A DNA stretch of 64,000 nt from Paenibacillus protaetiae (GTDB lineage Bacteria; Bacillota; Bacilli; Paenibacillales; Paenibacillaceae): contig NZ_CP035492.1 in NCBI RefSeq assembly GCF_004135365.1, forward strand, positions 3,151,001 to 3,215,000, given 5' to 3'. How positions within the stretch are numbered: position 1 is the stretch's first letter; each line of letters opens with the position of its first letter. This document shows positions 8,956-17,891 of this stretch, piece by piece. The notes under the pieces were generated by a model. The model saw only the letters and a program-made list of their open reading frames with translations. It had not been told where the DNA came from and ran no database searches. Both the position numbers and the translations under genes were made by a program.

Positions 8956-9054
8956 GAACCTGTCCCTCCCGCTCCAAGCGCAGCAGCGTATGCGGCCGGC
9001 GCATCCCGCGCGCATGCTTGTACTTAAAACTAGCTTATGGGACAGGATAACGGT

Positions 9055-9831
9055 TTAGAACCGGGCTTGCCGCTGCGCGCCTTTTACATGCTTCAGTTGG
9101 GCGACGATAATCACGCTGATAACGACAAGCAGAAACCAGGAGCTGATTTTGCCGAAGCCAACAATCGTCCAATGCTGCGCCTGCCCGGGATACGTCCAGG
9201 CGCCAAAAAAAGTCGATATATTTTCCGCGACCCAAATAAAAAAGCCAATCAGCAGAAACGACAGCACCATCGGCATGCTGTATCTGCGCCCCCGCACCGC
9301 AAAGCTGACCTTCGTCCGGTAAAAGACGATCACAAGCAGCACGGTCAGCACCCAGCGCAGATCGGGCACATAATGATGCGTAAAAAAATTCAAATAAATC
9401 GCCGCGCTGACAGAAGCGGCGTACAACGAGCGCGGCCAGCCGGCAATATCCAGCTGCAGCCTGCGCCAAGCCTGGCAAATATAACTCGCCACGCTTGCGT
9501 ACATGAACCCGCTGTACAGCGGAACGCCTCCCACCTTCGTCCATGCTTCACCCGGGTACGACCAGGAGCCCATATGCACCTTGTACAGCTCAAGCATAAG
9601 CCCGATGATATGGAACATACAAATAACTTTCAGCTCGTCGAACGTTTCCAGCTTGAACGCCAGCATGCCGGCCTGAGCCAGCAAGCAGATGAGCAGCATC
9701 ATATCGTAACGGTGAAAATAAGGCACTTCAACCGCCTTGGTCAGCGCCAGCGCCGCAAAAATGATGACCGGAAATATACAGCTCAAAGCCTGCTGCCAGC
9801 CAAATGCGACAAGCGACCGAATAAACCGCAT
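9055..9831 (-). CDS. DUF817 family integral membrane protein (YoaT-like)
   Basis: 258 residues with about eight hydrophobic helices. Conserved-looking stretches include FKLETFDELKVI, YKVHMGSWSYPG and WVAENISTFFGAW with a following YPGQ. I recognise this as the DUF817 family, which includes B. subtilis YoaT; its function is unknown. GGAGAGGGG precedes the ATG. The gene is not part of the Bacillus yabO-yabP junction, so it is a lineage-specific insertion. It is read alone: a terminator lies upstream (9912-9950) and yabP has its own ribosome site. Confidence 0.8.
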   Translation of the reverse strand: MRFIRSLVAFGWQQALSCIFPVIIFAALALTKAVEVPYFHRYDMMLLICLLAQAGMLAFKLETFDELKVICMFHIIGLMLELYKVHMGSWSYPGEAWTKVGGVPLYSGFMYASVASYICQAWRRLQLDIAGWPRSLYAASVSAAIYLNFFTHHYVPDLRWVLTVLLVIVFYRTKVSFAVRGRRYSMPMVLSFLLIGFFIWVAENISTFFGAWTYPGQAQHWTIVGFGKISSWFLLVVISVIIVAQLKHVKGAQRQARF

Positions 9832-9911
9832 CTTGTTCCCCTCTCCGCCCGTATAGGCTTTGCGATCCCGGCGGCAGCTTGCTTTGCCTGCTTGAAGAAA
9901 CGGGCCAAAGC

Positions 9912-9950
9912 AAAAAAACCGCCTGCAAGCTTAACGCTTGCAAACGGCTT
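9912..9950 (-). terminator. Terminator after rqcP
   Basis: Hairpin with arms AAGCCGTTTGCAAGC and GCTTGCAGGCGGTT (one bulge and a wobble pair), followed by seven T on the minus strand. It ends the mazG-hup-rqcP block. Confidence 0.85.
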
Positions 9951-9956
9951 TATGTT

Positions 9957-10232
9957 TCACTGCCAGCCATCATCCGGCTTGCGCTGTTCTTCTTTAAGTA
10001 AGGTGTAAAGCTCGCCTGCTTCTTCTTTACGGGTCGTCTCCGCAATCCGCTCGACGCGGACGGTTACGATTTTCTGGCCGTACTGAATTTGCAGTTCATC
10101 CCCCGGCTTCACTGTGCTGCTCGCTTTCGCTTCGCGCCCGTTAATCCAAACCCGCCCTTGCTCGGACACGTCCTTGGCGACTGTGCGGCGTTTAATCAAC
10201 CGGGAAACCTTCAGAAATTTATCAAGGCGCAT
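9957..10232 (-). CDS. rqcP: S4-domain ribosome quality control factor RqcP (YabO)
   Basis: 91 residues, almost entirely one S4 RNA-binding domain (MRLDKFLKVSRLIKRRTVA ... GRVWINGREAK). RqcP binds stalled 50S subunits with RqcH and supports addition of C-terminal alanine tails to incomplete chains. The charged tail after residue 75 is variable in the family. It starts three bases after the hup stop, and a terminator follows directly. Confidence 0.93.
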   Translation of the reverse strand: MRLDKFLKVSRLIKRRTVAKDVSEQGRVWINGREAKASSTVKPGDELQIQYGQKIVTVRVERIAETTRKEEAGELYTLLKEEQRKPDDGWQ

Positions 10233-10235
10233 GCC

Positions 10236-10508
10236 TTATTTGATTGCTTCTTTCAGCTTGTTGCCTGCTTTGAATGCAGGAACTTTGGATTCTGGAATCG
10301 TGATTTCTTTACCAGTTTGCGGGTTGCGGCCAACGCGGCCGGAGCGTTTGCGAGTTTCGAAAGTGCCGAAACCGATCAGTTGTACTTTATCGCCTTCTGC
10401 AAGAGCGTCTGTTACTTCACCCAAAAAGCCGTTCAGAACAGCTTCAACGTCGCGTTTAGTCAAGCCGCTTTTTGCTGCAATGTTGTTGATAAGGTCTGTT
10501 TTGTTCAT
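10236..10508 (-). CDS. hup: DNA-binding protein HU
   Basis: 90 residues with the full HU fold: MNKTDLINNIA at the start, the GFGTFETRKR beta region and the DNA-bending arm GRNPQTGKEITIP. HU is the main nucleoid protein and binds DNA as a dimer. The ATG at 10508 has GGGAGG about nine bases upstream; six extra N-terminal residues in the longer frame are not needed. In B. subtilis hbs is elsewhere; here it lies between mazG and rqcP and probably shares a transcript with rqcP. Confidence 0.96.
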   Translation of the reverse strand: MNKTDLINNIAAKSGLTKRDVEAVLNGFLGEVTDALAEGDKVQLIGFGTFETRKRSGRVGRNPQTGKEITIPESKVPAFKAGNKLKEAIK

Positions 10509-10683
10509 AAATAATAATCCTCCCAAAATACCTAAATTTGTAAGTTGGCGTCATTACGCCTACTTTCATGGAATTTTCTATTGTACACGAAGATTATACA
10601 TTCTGCCATTCCATAAAAAATTCCTGCTTGTCCCAAAAAAAAATTGAGTAATTTGGTGATTGCCGGCGAATTTTGACGAATAA

Positions 10684-12162
10684 TTAAAGTTTCAAACGTT
10701 TCGCTTCTTCCCACCATCTGTCCATTTCTGTTAAATCAGTCTGGTCAAATTTTCTGCCGCTTATACGAAGCTGTTCCTCGATATAAGCAAACCGGGATTT
10801 GAACTTGGCGATTGTCCGGGACAGCGCTTCTTCCGGATCGGCGTCAATAAACCGGGAAACGTTGACGGCTGCAAACAGCAGATCGCCCAGCTCGCCGGCT
10901 TGTTCATCCGCGCCTTGCGTCCGGATCGCCTTGCGCAGCTCTGCCAGCTCCTCTTCCACCTTGGCCAGCACCGGTTCCAGCTCGCCCCAGTCAAATCCGA
11001 CCTTGGACGCTTTCTTCTGCAGCTTGTAGGCCTTCATCAAAGCAGGAAGATCCGGCGGAATGCCGTCCAGCGCCGATTGCTTGGACGGGTCAAGCCCTTT
11101 GCGCCGCTTCTCCTCGGCTTTCATCTGCTCCCAATTGCCCAGCGCCTCTTCCGCGTTGCCGGCTCCCATGTCGCCAAACACATGCGGATGGCGGAAAATG
11201 AGCTTTTCATTAAGGGTTTGGATAACATCGTAGACTGAAAAAGCGCCAACTTCTTCTTCCATCTGGCTGTGCAGCATCACTTGCAGAATGACGTCGCCAA
11301 ACTCCTCGCGCATCCCGTCGGGATCGTCTTGATCCAGCGCTTCAAGCGCTTCGTACAGCTCTTCGATGAAGTTTTTGCGGATCGACTGATGCGTCTGCTC
11401 GCGGTCCCACGGGCATCCTTCCGGACTGCGCAATATGGCGACAATTTCATGCAGGCGGTCGAATGAGCGGTTAAGCAGTGAAGGATCATCCGAACGCGGA
11501 ACCCAGATCAGCGACAAATTGCCGAAGCCGGATACACGATCCAGCTCATACAGCGGCACGCGGATGATCTGCTCCTCGCCCGCAACGCCCAGCGCATGGG
11601 CCACAACGACTTCAAAATGGTCGGGATACCGCTCCATCAGCGCAAGCTTTACATCGGATGCGGTGAATGTATCGTACACTTGCCCGATAATGGTATGCAT
11701 TTGCGGGCGGATTGCAGAAGGGGACAGCCCTGCCGCATCGAGCAGCGCAAAGCCGTCAATCGGATCAATGCCAAGCCGCAAAAACGCCTGATCCAGGAAG
11801 CTCTCGCCGCCCAATATAGCAAGCGTCCCTTCCGGGCACCGTTCCCGAAGCAGCTGCACCGTCCTCTCCGCAACCATCGGATGGCCCGGAACCGCATAAA
11901 CGATCGGCTCCGCCGAACTTGCCGCCTCTTCCAGCAGTTTAGCTGCAATGGCTTCATACACATCCGGGAAGCTGTCCATTTGCTCATAAACGGAATCAAA
12001 GGAGACAAAAGAAATGCCCTGCTCCTTCAGCAGCGCCATCATCGGATGGTCCGCCGTCCGGACGAAAACACGCGCCGCCGACTGCAGCCTGCGCCATACG
12101 CCAAGCGTCAGCTGATCGGGGTCGCCCGAACCTAAGCCAACGACGGTAATTTGCTCGTTCAC
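10684..12162 (-). CDS. mazG: MazG nucleotide pyrophosphohydrolase with N-terminal tetrapyrrole-methylase-like domain (YabN)
   Basis: 492 residues (YabN 489). Residues 1-230 form an SAM-dependent tetrapyrrole methylase-like domain (VVGLGSGDPDQLTLG, YAVPGHPMVAE). The rest is MazG, with the metal motif EELYEALEALDQDD ... EEFGDV, which hydrolyses NTPs to NMPs and removes abnormal nucleotides. I chose a GTG start at 12162 because AAAGGAGG lies eight bases upstream. The role of the methylase domain is unknown. Confidence 0.94.
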   Translation of the reverse strand: MNEQITVVGLGSGDPDQLTLGVWRRLQSAARVFVRTADHPMMALLKEQGISFVSFDSVYEQMDSFPDVYEAIAAKLLEEAASSAEPIVYAVPGHPMVAERTVQLLRERCPEGTLAILGGESFLDQAFLRLGIDPIDGFALLDAAGLSPSAIRPQMHTIIGQVYDTFTASDVKLALMERYPDHFEVVVAHALGVAGEEQIIRVPLYELDRVSGFGNLSLIWVPRSDDPSLLNRSFDRLHEIVAILRSPEGCPWDREQTHQSIRKNFIEELYEALEALDQDDPDGMREEFGDVILQVMLHSQMEEEVGAFSVYDVIQTLNEKLIFRHPHVFGDMGAGNAEEALGNWEQMKAEEKRRKGLDPSKQSALDGIPPDLPALMKAYKLQKKASKVGFDWGELEPVLAKVEEELAELRKAIRTQGADEQAGELGDLLFAAVNVSRFIDADPEEALSRTIAKFKSRFAYIEEQLRISGRKFDQTDLTEMDRWWEEAKRLKL

Positions 12163-12423
12163 TCGTAATTCCTCCTTTGTGCAATGCGATGCACGGATGC
12201 CTACTGCCATATATGCTCAGAAAATCTGGATGGACATCAAACGTTAATAACCAAATGCGGCCGCACAGCCCGCCTCAATTGCCGCCATGCCAATTCACGT
12301 TTACCCGCTCTATAGTTTACCCTTCGGCACCCGCTTTCGCAAACCTGTCCGGCCGGCGTTGCTTGCCGTCCCGCCTTTAGATATATAATAATATTACGAC
12401 AACCGCCATGGAGCGTGATTCCG

Positions 12424-13560
12424 ATGAAAATTGTCATTGCCCCGGACAAATTTAAAGGGAGCCTGACGGCTGATGAAGCGGCCGCCGCTATCGAACGCGG
12501 CGTTCGGCGCGCCGTGCCGGATGCGGATACTATCCGCATCCCGGTGGCGGACGGCGGCGAAGGGACACTGGACAGCCTTGTCGCTGCGGCAGGCGGCTCG
12601 AAAACGCCGGTGGCCGTAACCGGCCCGCTTGGCGAACCGGTTACGGCCGAATATGGCGTCATCGGCGGCGGGCGGACCGCCGTTATTGAGATGGCGCTGG
12701 CCTCAGGGCTGCTGCTCGTGCCGGCGGAACAGCGCGATCCGCTGCGCGCCACTACATACGGCACCGGCGAGCTGATCCGGCATGCGCTGGACGCCGGATG
12801 CCGGGAGTTCATTATCGCGCTGGGCGGCAGCGCGACCAATGACGGCGGCGCCGGTATGCTGCAGGCGCTGGGCATGAAGCTGCTCGGCGCAGAAGGGCAA
12901 TCCGTCCCGCCCGGAGGCGGGCAGCTTGGCCGCATCGCGAAAATAGATGCGGCGCAGTGGGATAAACGGATTGCGGAGTCGGCGTTTACGATTGCCGCCG
13001 ACGTGCAAAACCCGTTTATCGGCGCCGAAGGCGCCACCCGCGTATTCGGCCCGCAAAAAGGGGCCGGGCCGGCCGTTATTGAGCAGCTGGAGCAGGCCAT
13101 GTCCAGCTGGGCGGACCGCATCGCCGAGGCAACCGGCATGCGGCTGCATGACAAGCCCGGCGCCGGTGCAGCCGGCGGCTTGTCCGGCGCGTTCCTCGCG
13201 TTCTTCCCCGCCCGGATGCGGCGGGGCATCGACGTCGTGATGGAGCAGGCCGGCGTCAGCCGCCTTCTCCAAGGCGCTGATCTGGTGCTGACGGGCGAGG
13301 GGCGCATCGACGGGCAGACCGCCGGCGGTAAAGCGCCGCTTGGCATTGCGCAGGAAGCGAAGCGGCAAGGCGTGCCCGCCATCGCGCTGGCCGGCGCGGT
13401 TGGCGATGGCGTAGCGGCGCTACACGCCCATGGGCTGTGCAGCGTTCACAGCATCGCCAGCAGCCCGATGCCGGCCGAAGAAGCGATGGCTAGTGCGGCG
13501 CAGCTGCTCGAGCAGGCTGCCGAGCAAATTATGCGTGCATTTGCGTGCGGCCGCCGCTAG
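12424..13560 (+). CDS. Glycerate kinase, GlxK/GarK family
   Basis: 378 residues, complete. The N-terminus MKIVIAPDKFKGS is typical, followed by VADGGEGT, ALGGSATNDGGAGMLQALG and LTGEGRIDGQT, all hallmark motifs. It phosphorylates D-glycerate with ATP, feeding glyoxylate or serine carbon into lower glycolysis. The ATG at 12424 has GGAGC nine bases upstream; a GTG at 12415 lacks one. It stands alone on the plus strand, against its neighbours, without glyoxylate genes nearby, so it looks inserted. It ends at a bidirectional terminator. Confidence 0.93.
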   Translation: MKIVIAPDKFKGSLTADEAAAAIERGVRRAVPDADTIRIPVADGGEGTLDSLVAAAGGSKTPVAVTGPLGEPVTAEYGVIGGGRTAVIEMALASGLLLVPAEQRDPLRATTYGTGELIRHALDAGCREFIIALGGSATNDGGAGMLQALGMKLLGAEGQSVPPGGGQLGRIAKIDAAQWDKRIAESAFTIAADVQNPFIGAEGATRVFGPQKGAGPAVIEQLEQAMSSWADRIAEATGMRLHDKPGAGAAGGLSGAFLAFFPARMRRGIDVVMEQAGVSRLLQGADLVLTGEGRIDGQTAGGKAPLGIAQEAKRQGVPAIALAGAVGDGVAALHAHGLCSVHSIASSPMPAEEAMASAAQLLEQAAEQIMRAFACGRR

Positions 13561-13643
13561 GCCGCGCTGCATGCCGCGGCGCACGCCGGCACAGCAACCG
13601 CCGGCTGCTTGACGCCGTCGCCCCTTCCAAAATTATCAACATA

Positions 13644-13682
13644 AAACAACCCGGCTTCCTCCATGGAAAGCCGGGTTGTTTG
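13644..13682. terminator. Bidirectional terminator between glycerate kinase and secreted protein
   Basis: Perfect 14-bp stem AAACAACCCGGCTT / AAGCCGGGTTGTTT with a nine-base loop, between converging genes. T-rich arms on both strands let it serve both. Confidence 0.85.
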
Positions 13683-13691
13683 GATTGTGGC

Positions 13692-14843
13692 TTAACGGAT
13701 CTCGCCAACGACAACGGTAAGGCCGTCCAGCTCGACGTCAAGCTTCAGCACATCACTGAACAACGAAACGGGCACATACGTAACCCCGCCGACGAGCACC
13801 GGCGCAGCGCCCAGCTGAACTGCGGCTTCGCCTTCGCGGGTGTAGCTGTCTTTGCCCGGCACAACGAATACTTGCGCCGCGTCTTTGCTGAGCACAGTGC
13901 CTGTCTTGCTCCACTGCACCTTATAGCCAAAATGCTCGGCTACGGCGCGCAGCGGCAGCAGCTTTACGCCTGCGTCATTTTGAACATAAGCCAGGGCGTC
14001 GGCTGCCGCACTTCCTTGCGGCTGAAGCCGGATCGCGTCAGCCGCAGCAGATGCCGCTGCCCCCGCATCCGGCAAATGTACCGGGATTTCGATAATTCCG
14101 GCTGCGTACGGGGCAATCTCATATTGCTGGAACACGATAAACACTTGATTGCCTTTCACATAAAAAACATGATCCGCTGTAATGCCTGTAAACGCGTCCG
14201 GGAAATACATATCCGGTTCTTCCGCAATTTTATCGTTAACCGCCTTGTTTACGATCGCTGCGTAACCTGTGCCGAACAGTTTCTCCAGCGTAAGCGCCGA
14301 GGCCGTCTGGTCGTTCTGCACATTGTAGGTGTCGATGCGGGTGCCGCCGTGAGCGCCGCCCGAGAACGAATAGGTCGACACCACAAGCGACAGCCTGCCG
14401 CCGGCTGCTTCGCCGCCGTCGGACTTTAGTTCATATGTAATGGTCAGATCATGCGGCCGGTATTCATAGCCGACTTCCTTGGCCGAAGCGGCATCCTCCG
14501 CTGCATCCTTTTGGAGCATTTCCAAATCCTGCGCCGCCTGCTTCTGAATACGGTCATTTAGCTGCTGTTCGTATTGCTTATCCGCCATGCCTGAAATAAC
14601 CGGAACTTGCATATCTAACGTGTATAGGTCGTTTGTTTCTTTTTGCGTCTGCGCCGTTACCGTCACCGGAACCCGGACCGCTGCCGAAATCGGGACCGCT
14701 GCAACCGGAACTGCGCTGGAAATGTTCTCAAGCGTAGCTGCCGGAGCCGCCGCTTCGGCTGCCGATGCCATCGGTACAGCCGCAGCCAGCAAACATGCGC
14801 CGGCTACCGTGGCGGTTAACATTTTGAAAGGATGTGTACGCAT
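13692..14843 (-). CDS. Secreted protein with DUF4163/DUF3298-like and copper-amine-oxidase-N-like domains
   Basis: 383 residues. A signal peptide (1-28, cut near MASA-A) leads to a DUF4163-like region (VPVISGMADKQYEQQLND, about 80-160). A DUF3298-like part follows (FSGGAHGGTRIDTYN, about 180-265; also seen in RsiV and PdaC), then a C-terminal domain like the copper amine oxidase N domain that many Paenibacillus exported proteins carry (VKLLPLRAVAEHFGYKV, VTYVPVSLF). Probably a cell-surface protein; substrate unknown. GGAGG precedes the ATG. Confidence 0.78.
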   Translation of the reverse strand: MRTHPFKMLTATVAGACLLAAAVPMASAAEAAAPAATLENISSAVPVAAVPISAAVRVPVTVTAQTQKETNDLYTLDMQVPVISGMADKQYEQQLNDRIQKQAAQDLEMLQKDAAEDAASAKEVGYEYRPHDLTITYELKSDGGEAAGGRLSLVVSTYSFSGGAHGGTRIDTYNVQNDQTASALTLEKLFGTGYAAIVNKAVNDKIAEEPDMYFPDAFTGITADHVFYVKGNQVFIVFQQYEIAPYAAGIIEIPVHLPDAGAAASAAADAIRLQPQGSAAADALAYVQNDAGVKLLPLRAVAEHFGYKVQWSKTGTVLSKDAAQVFVVPGKDSYTREGEAAVQLGAAPVLVGGVTYVPVSLFSDVLKLDVELDGLTVVVGEIR

Positions 14844-15009
14844 CTTGATCCTCCTGCCGTTATGTCTTCGTTATTTTACCGTTATTTACTATATCGCAAG
14901 CGTACAGCCAAAAAGTTACAAAGCGGTAAAACAGGCTGCCGCAGCGGAACCGCAGCCGGCCCGGGCGCAGTCCTGCCATATTCGGCAGGACTGCGCCCAG
15001 AGCAATCGC

Positions 15010-15044
15010 AAAAAAACCAACCGGCATCGCTGCACGGTTGGTTT
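15010..15044 (-). terminator. Terminator of spoVT
   Basis: Stem AAACCAACCG / CGGTTGGTTT with an 11-base loop followed by seven T on the minus strand, 30 bp after the spoVT stop. A second, longer inverted repeat without a T-run lies just beyond (14963-14998, arms GGGCGCAGTCCTGCC). Confidence 0.85.
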
Positions 15045-15073
15045 CAGCGCGCAAGCATCCGCTGCGCATTCGC

Positions 15074-15616
15074 TTATTGTTCCATTTGCTTCGCCAGAAA
15101 ACCGGCTGCGGTCTCCGTCATTTTGGTCTCCAGCTGCCCCATTTTGACAGAATCGTCCTTGCTGAGCAGCACAACTGTGCCGATCGGATCCCCGCCAGCG
15201 ACGATTGGAGCTGCGACGTAGGAACTGTAGGCGTCCTGGTTGTCTTTTACAATTTCGTAATTGCCGCCGGTAGTTTCCACCAGCGTTTTACGATTTTCCA
15301 TGCAAGACTCCAGCGCAGGGCCAATCGGCTTGTCCAGCAGCTCTTTTTTGGAGGCGCCGGCTACAGCGATAATGCTGTCGCGGTCGGTTATAAGCGTAAT
15401 ATGATTCGTGCTTTCATACAGCGATTCCGCATACTCCTTGGCGAAGTCGCCAAGCTCGCCGATAGGCGAATATTTTTTCAAAATGACCTCGCCATCGCGG
15501 TCAACAAAAATTTCAAGCGGATCTCCTTCGCGAATGCGCAGCGTGCGGCGAATTTCCTTCGGAATCACCACACGTCCCAAATCATCAATACGACGCACAA
15601 TTCCAGTTGCTTTCAT
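15074..15616 (-). CDS. spoVT: Stage V sporulation regulator SpoVT
   Basis: 180 residues. The N-terminal swapped-hairpin AbrB domain is MKATGIVRRIDDLGRVVIPK with IRRTLRIREGDPLE; a GAF-like C-terminal domain follows (DRDSIIAVAGASKKE ... SYVAAPIVAGGDPIGTV). SpoVT tunes sigma-G genes in the forespore. The ATG at 15616 begins the canonical motif; the longer frame is upstream noise. Bacillus also has spoVT between mfd and the mazG block. Here about 20 kb of other genes separates it from mfd. Confidence 0.96.
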   Translation of the reverse strand: MKATGIVRRIDDLGRVVIPKEIRRTLRIREGDPLEIFVDRDGEVILKKYSPIGELGDFAKEYAESLYESTNHITLITDRDSIIAVAGASKKELLDKPIGPALESCMENRKTLVETTGGNYEIVKDNQDAYSSYVAAPIVAGGDPIGTVVLLSKDDSVKMGQLETKMTETAAGFLAKQMEQ

Positions 15617-16034
15617 TTCATGTTGCCCCACTTTCCTAGAGGATTTTGAATCGACTGGATGAACCGAAGCCTGCCTTACGGGCAAAGCTGCGTTTAGCGG
15701 CAGGCTTATTCGCCACGGGTGCCTTGCTCCGCTGCCGGCAGTTTCCCGCCATGCGCTGCAGCGATATGGGACATTCCTTCGTATGGGAAGAAAACCGCCT
15801 TGTAAAAGCAGAGGCCATTCCTTGCCGCTTAGGCGGCTGGCAGCAAACTCTGCATCGTAAGAATAAGCATCCCAGCGGGTACAGTCGCCGTGATTTGCTT
15901 GACTGGCTTCCACAATTGCCGGGCTTATACTTTCCTTGAGCGAATGTGAAACTGACCATAGTATTCATCCGCTCCCATTTTCTTATACGCTCCGGGATGG
16001 GTGCAAAGCATGAATTTGAATGCGCTTACTTCAT
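15617..16034. other. Spacer upstream of spoVT
   Basis: About 400 bp without a supported gene. Frames on both strands (for example plus 15646-15939) lack ribosome sites and recognisable motifs. The spoVT promoter should be here on the minus strand, but I cannot point to a convincing sigma-G element. Confidence 0.4.
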
Positions 16035-16040
16035 TTACAA

Positions 16041-16069
16041 TTGACAATGATAATTATTTTCATTATCAT
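16041..16069 (+). promoter_or_regulatory. lysR promoter overlapped by a Fur box
   Basis: TTGACA (16041-16046), 17 bases, TATCAT (16064-16069) is a near-consensus sigma-A promoter. The spacer and -10 contain TGATAATTATTTTCA (16048-16062), one mismatch from the 15-bp TGATAATNATTATCA core, extended by ATTATCA. A bound Fur dimer would block RNA polymerase, so the regulator should be made when iron is low. Confidence 0.8.
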
Positions 16070-16103
16070 AAATCGGTAATCCATATCGTACGGGGTGAAG
16101 GCC

Positions 16104-17066
16104 GTGAAAGTGCTGGAAAAGCTTGAAACATTCCTTGTATTGGCCGAATGCGGTTCCTACACCGAGGCGGCGAAAAAAATGTACTGCTCTCAGCCGACCA
16201 TCAGCAACCATATTCAACAGCTGGAGGAACATTATCAAACGAAGCTGATCGAGCGGAGAGGAAAAAAAGCCGAACTTACCGAACAAGGGGAAATTGTGCT
16301 GGAGTATGCCCGCAAATTGACTTGCCTGATCGCGGAATCGGAAACGATGGTGCGCAAATCGCAGCAAAAGCAGGAGCGCATCATGTCCCTTTATGTAAGC
16401 AACTATATATCGGAATATTTTTTCGGGCGGATTTTGTCCCATTATCATGGGGCGTATCCTTCTCAGCTGCTGGAGATTTATACGTATTGCTATAGCGATT
16501 TGCGTACGGCACTGCTGGAAGGCAAAGCCGACTTTGCGTTCTTGCCGTTGTATGACGATTCCTTGTTGGCCGCTGAATTCGATGCCGTTCCGCTGTTTGA
16601 GGAGGAGCTGGTTTTTGTCATCTCGCCGAGCCATCCGTGGAAATCCCGCAAAATGATCTACAAACGCGAATTCAGCCGGCAGACGATTCTTCTGCCAAGC
16701 AGCCCGTTTATATGCAGCACGATCAAGCAGGAGTTGCAGGAGCACGCGCAGGCTCGTTTTCTGCAAATGAGCAATTTCGGCACAATCAAGCAGTCGGTCC
16801 AGGCCGGAATCGGAACCGCGTTCCTCCCTTATGAAGCGGTGCGCAGCGAGCTGGAGACCGGACAGCTGCTTACGATTCCTATAGCCTCGCTGCAGCTGAT
16901 CCGCTCCAATGGGCTGGTTGTCCGAAAAGGGAAGCGGCTGTCCGAAGCCGAGTACAATTTCTGCGGGCAGGTGCGGCAGTTTTTCTCCCAATATTACCAG
17001 CGTCCGGCACCGGTGCAAGCCGGCCGCACCCCTCATCAGAACGTTCCTGCACCCGGTGCATCCTGA
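16104..17066 (+). CDS. LysR-family transcriptional regulator
   Basis: 320 residues. The winged helix-turn-helix is at residues 5-62 (LETFLVLAECGSYTEAAKK, SQPTISNHIQQLE, LTEQGE), followed by a two-lobed effector domain (FAFLPLYDD, LVFVISPSHPW, GIGTAFLPYEAV). I prefer the GTG at 16104, with GGGGTG six bases upstream, over a GTG at 16095. Its Fur-boxed promoter and convergent position next to the Fur-boxed transporter operon suggest it adds ligand-dependent control to that operon. The effector is unknown. Confidence 0.88.
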   Translation: MKVLEKLETFLVLAECGSYTEAAKKMYCSQPTISNHIQQLEEHYQTKLIERRGKKAELTEQGEIVLEYARKLTCLIAESETMVRKSQQKQERIMSLYVSNYISEYFFGRILSHYHGAYPSQLLEIYTYCYSDLRTALLEGKADFAFLPLYDDSLLAAEFDAVPLFEEELVFVISPSHPWKSRKMIYKREFSRQTILLPSSPFICSTIKQELQEHAQARFLQMSNFGTIKQSVQAGIGTAFLPYEAVRSELETGQLLTIPIASLQLIRSNGLVVRKGKRLSEAEYNFCGQVRQFFSQYYQRPAPVQAGRTPHQNVPAPGAS

Positions 17067-17097
17067 ATGGATGTGCCGGGCAAAAGGAGCGTTTTTT
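17041..17097 (+). terminator. Terminator of the lysR gene
   Basis: Two-part hairpin: outer arms ACGTTCCT / AGGAGCGT and inner arms CCCGGTGCATCC / GGATGTGCCGGG (two wobble pairs), then six T. It overlaps the last codons of lysR and separates it from the converging operon. Confidence 0.8.
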
Positions 17098-17114
17098 AGT
17101 CCGCTTTTATACTT

Positions 17115-17891
17115 CTATGTGTACTGGCATGCCGCGAGCAGCGCCTTCGCATAAGCGGTGGACGGCTGGCGGAGCAGCGATGCGGCTTCCCCCTCCTCCA
17201 CGATCCGCCCTTGCCGCATGACCCCCATCCGGTCGGCGAAGCCGTGTACCGCATCCAGCCGGTGCGTAATAAACAAGATCGACATCCCGCTATCCCACTG
17301 CAAATCCATCAGCAGCTGCATCATATCCGCTTCGGTCGCGGGATCGAGCGCCGAAGTCATTTCGTCGGCGACAAGCAGCCGCGGCCGCAGCGCCAGCGCG
17401 CGCGCTACGGCGATGCGCTGTTTTTGCCCGCCGGAGCATTCGGACGGGCGCCGCAGCAGCAGCCCGCGCGGTAATCGGACCTGCTCCAGCAGCCCGCCGG
17501 CCAGCGCATATGCTTCGCGCCGGGCCATCCCTTGCAGGACAAGCGGTTCGGCAATAATATTCTGCACCCGCCAATACGGATTCAGAGAGCGGTCCGGGTT
17601 TTGGAATACCATTTGCACCGGCGAGGAGGGAACGCCGCCTTTGCCATGGCCATGGGCTGCAAAAGCTGAGCCCGGCTGCGGCGGAAACCACCGCACCTCG
17701 CCTTCGGAAGGCCGCTCCAGACCGACGAGAATACGGGCAAGCGTAGATTTGCCCGAGCCGCTTTCCCCTACAAGCACATACGTCTCCCGCTCCCGTATCG
17801 CTAGCGATACGCCGTCAACTGCCGCAGCGGCGGGCGGCTGGCCAAACCGTTTGACGATATGGGCCATCTCTACCATTAGCGGGTTCATCAT
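17115..17891 (-). CDS. Oligopeptide/nickel-type ABC transporter ATPase (OppF/CntF-like)
   Basis: 258 residues. Walker A GESGSGKST (about 37-45), signature CSGGQKQRIA and Walker B LLVADEMTSALD with the catalytic Glu are all present, so the domain should be active. It is shorter than a typical OppF and lacks the usual C-terminal extension. It starts in a four-base overlap with the permease-ATPase fusion. As the last gene of the operon it would supply the second nucleotide-binding domain. Confidence 0.9.
   Translation of the reverse strand: MMNPLMVEMAHIVKRFGQPPAAAAVDGVSLAIRERETYVLVGESGSGKSTLARILVGLERPSEGEVRWFPPQPGSAFAAHGHGKGGVPSSPVQMVFQNPDRSLNPYWRVQNIIAEPLVLQGMARREAYALAGGLLEQVRLPRGLLLRRPSECSGGQKQRIAVARALALRPRLLVADEMTSALDPATEADMMQLLMDLQWDSGMSILFITHRLDAVHGFADRMGVMRQGRIVEEGEAASLLRQPSTAYAKALLAACQYT

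Noticed and set aside
12237..13382. Long minus-strand frame (381 codons) opposite the glycerate kinase gene
   Set aside because: It mirrors a high-GC gene codon by codon, has no ribosome site, and shows no family motif, while the plus frame is a complete glycerate kinase.
14963..14998. 15-bp inverted repeat as a second spoVT terminator
   Set aside because: No T-run on either strand; kept only as a remark in the terminator entry.
15646..15939. Plus frame in the spoVT-lysR spacer
   Set aside because: No ribosome site, no motif, opposite to spoVT transcription.
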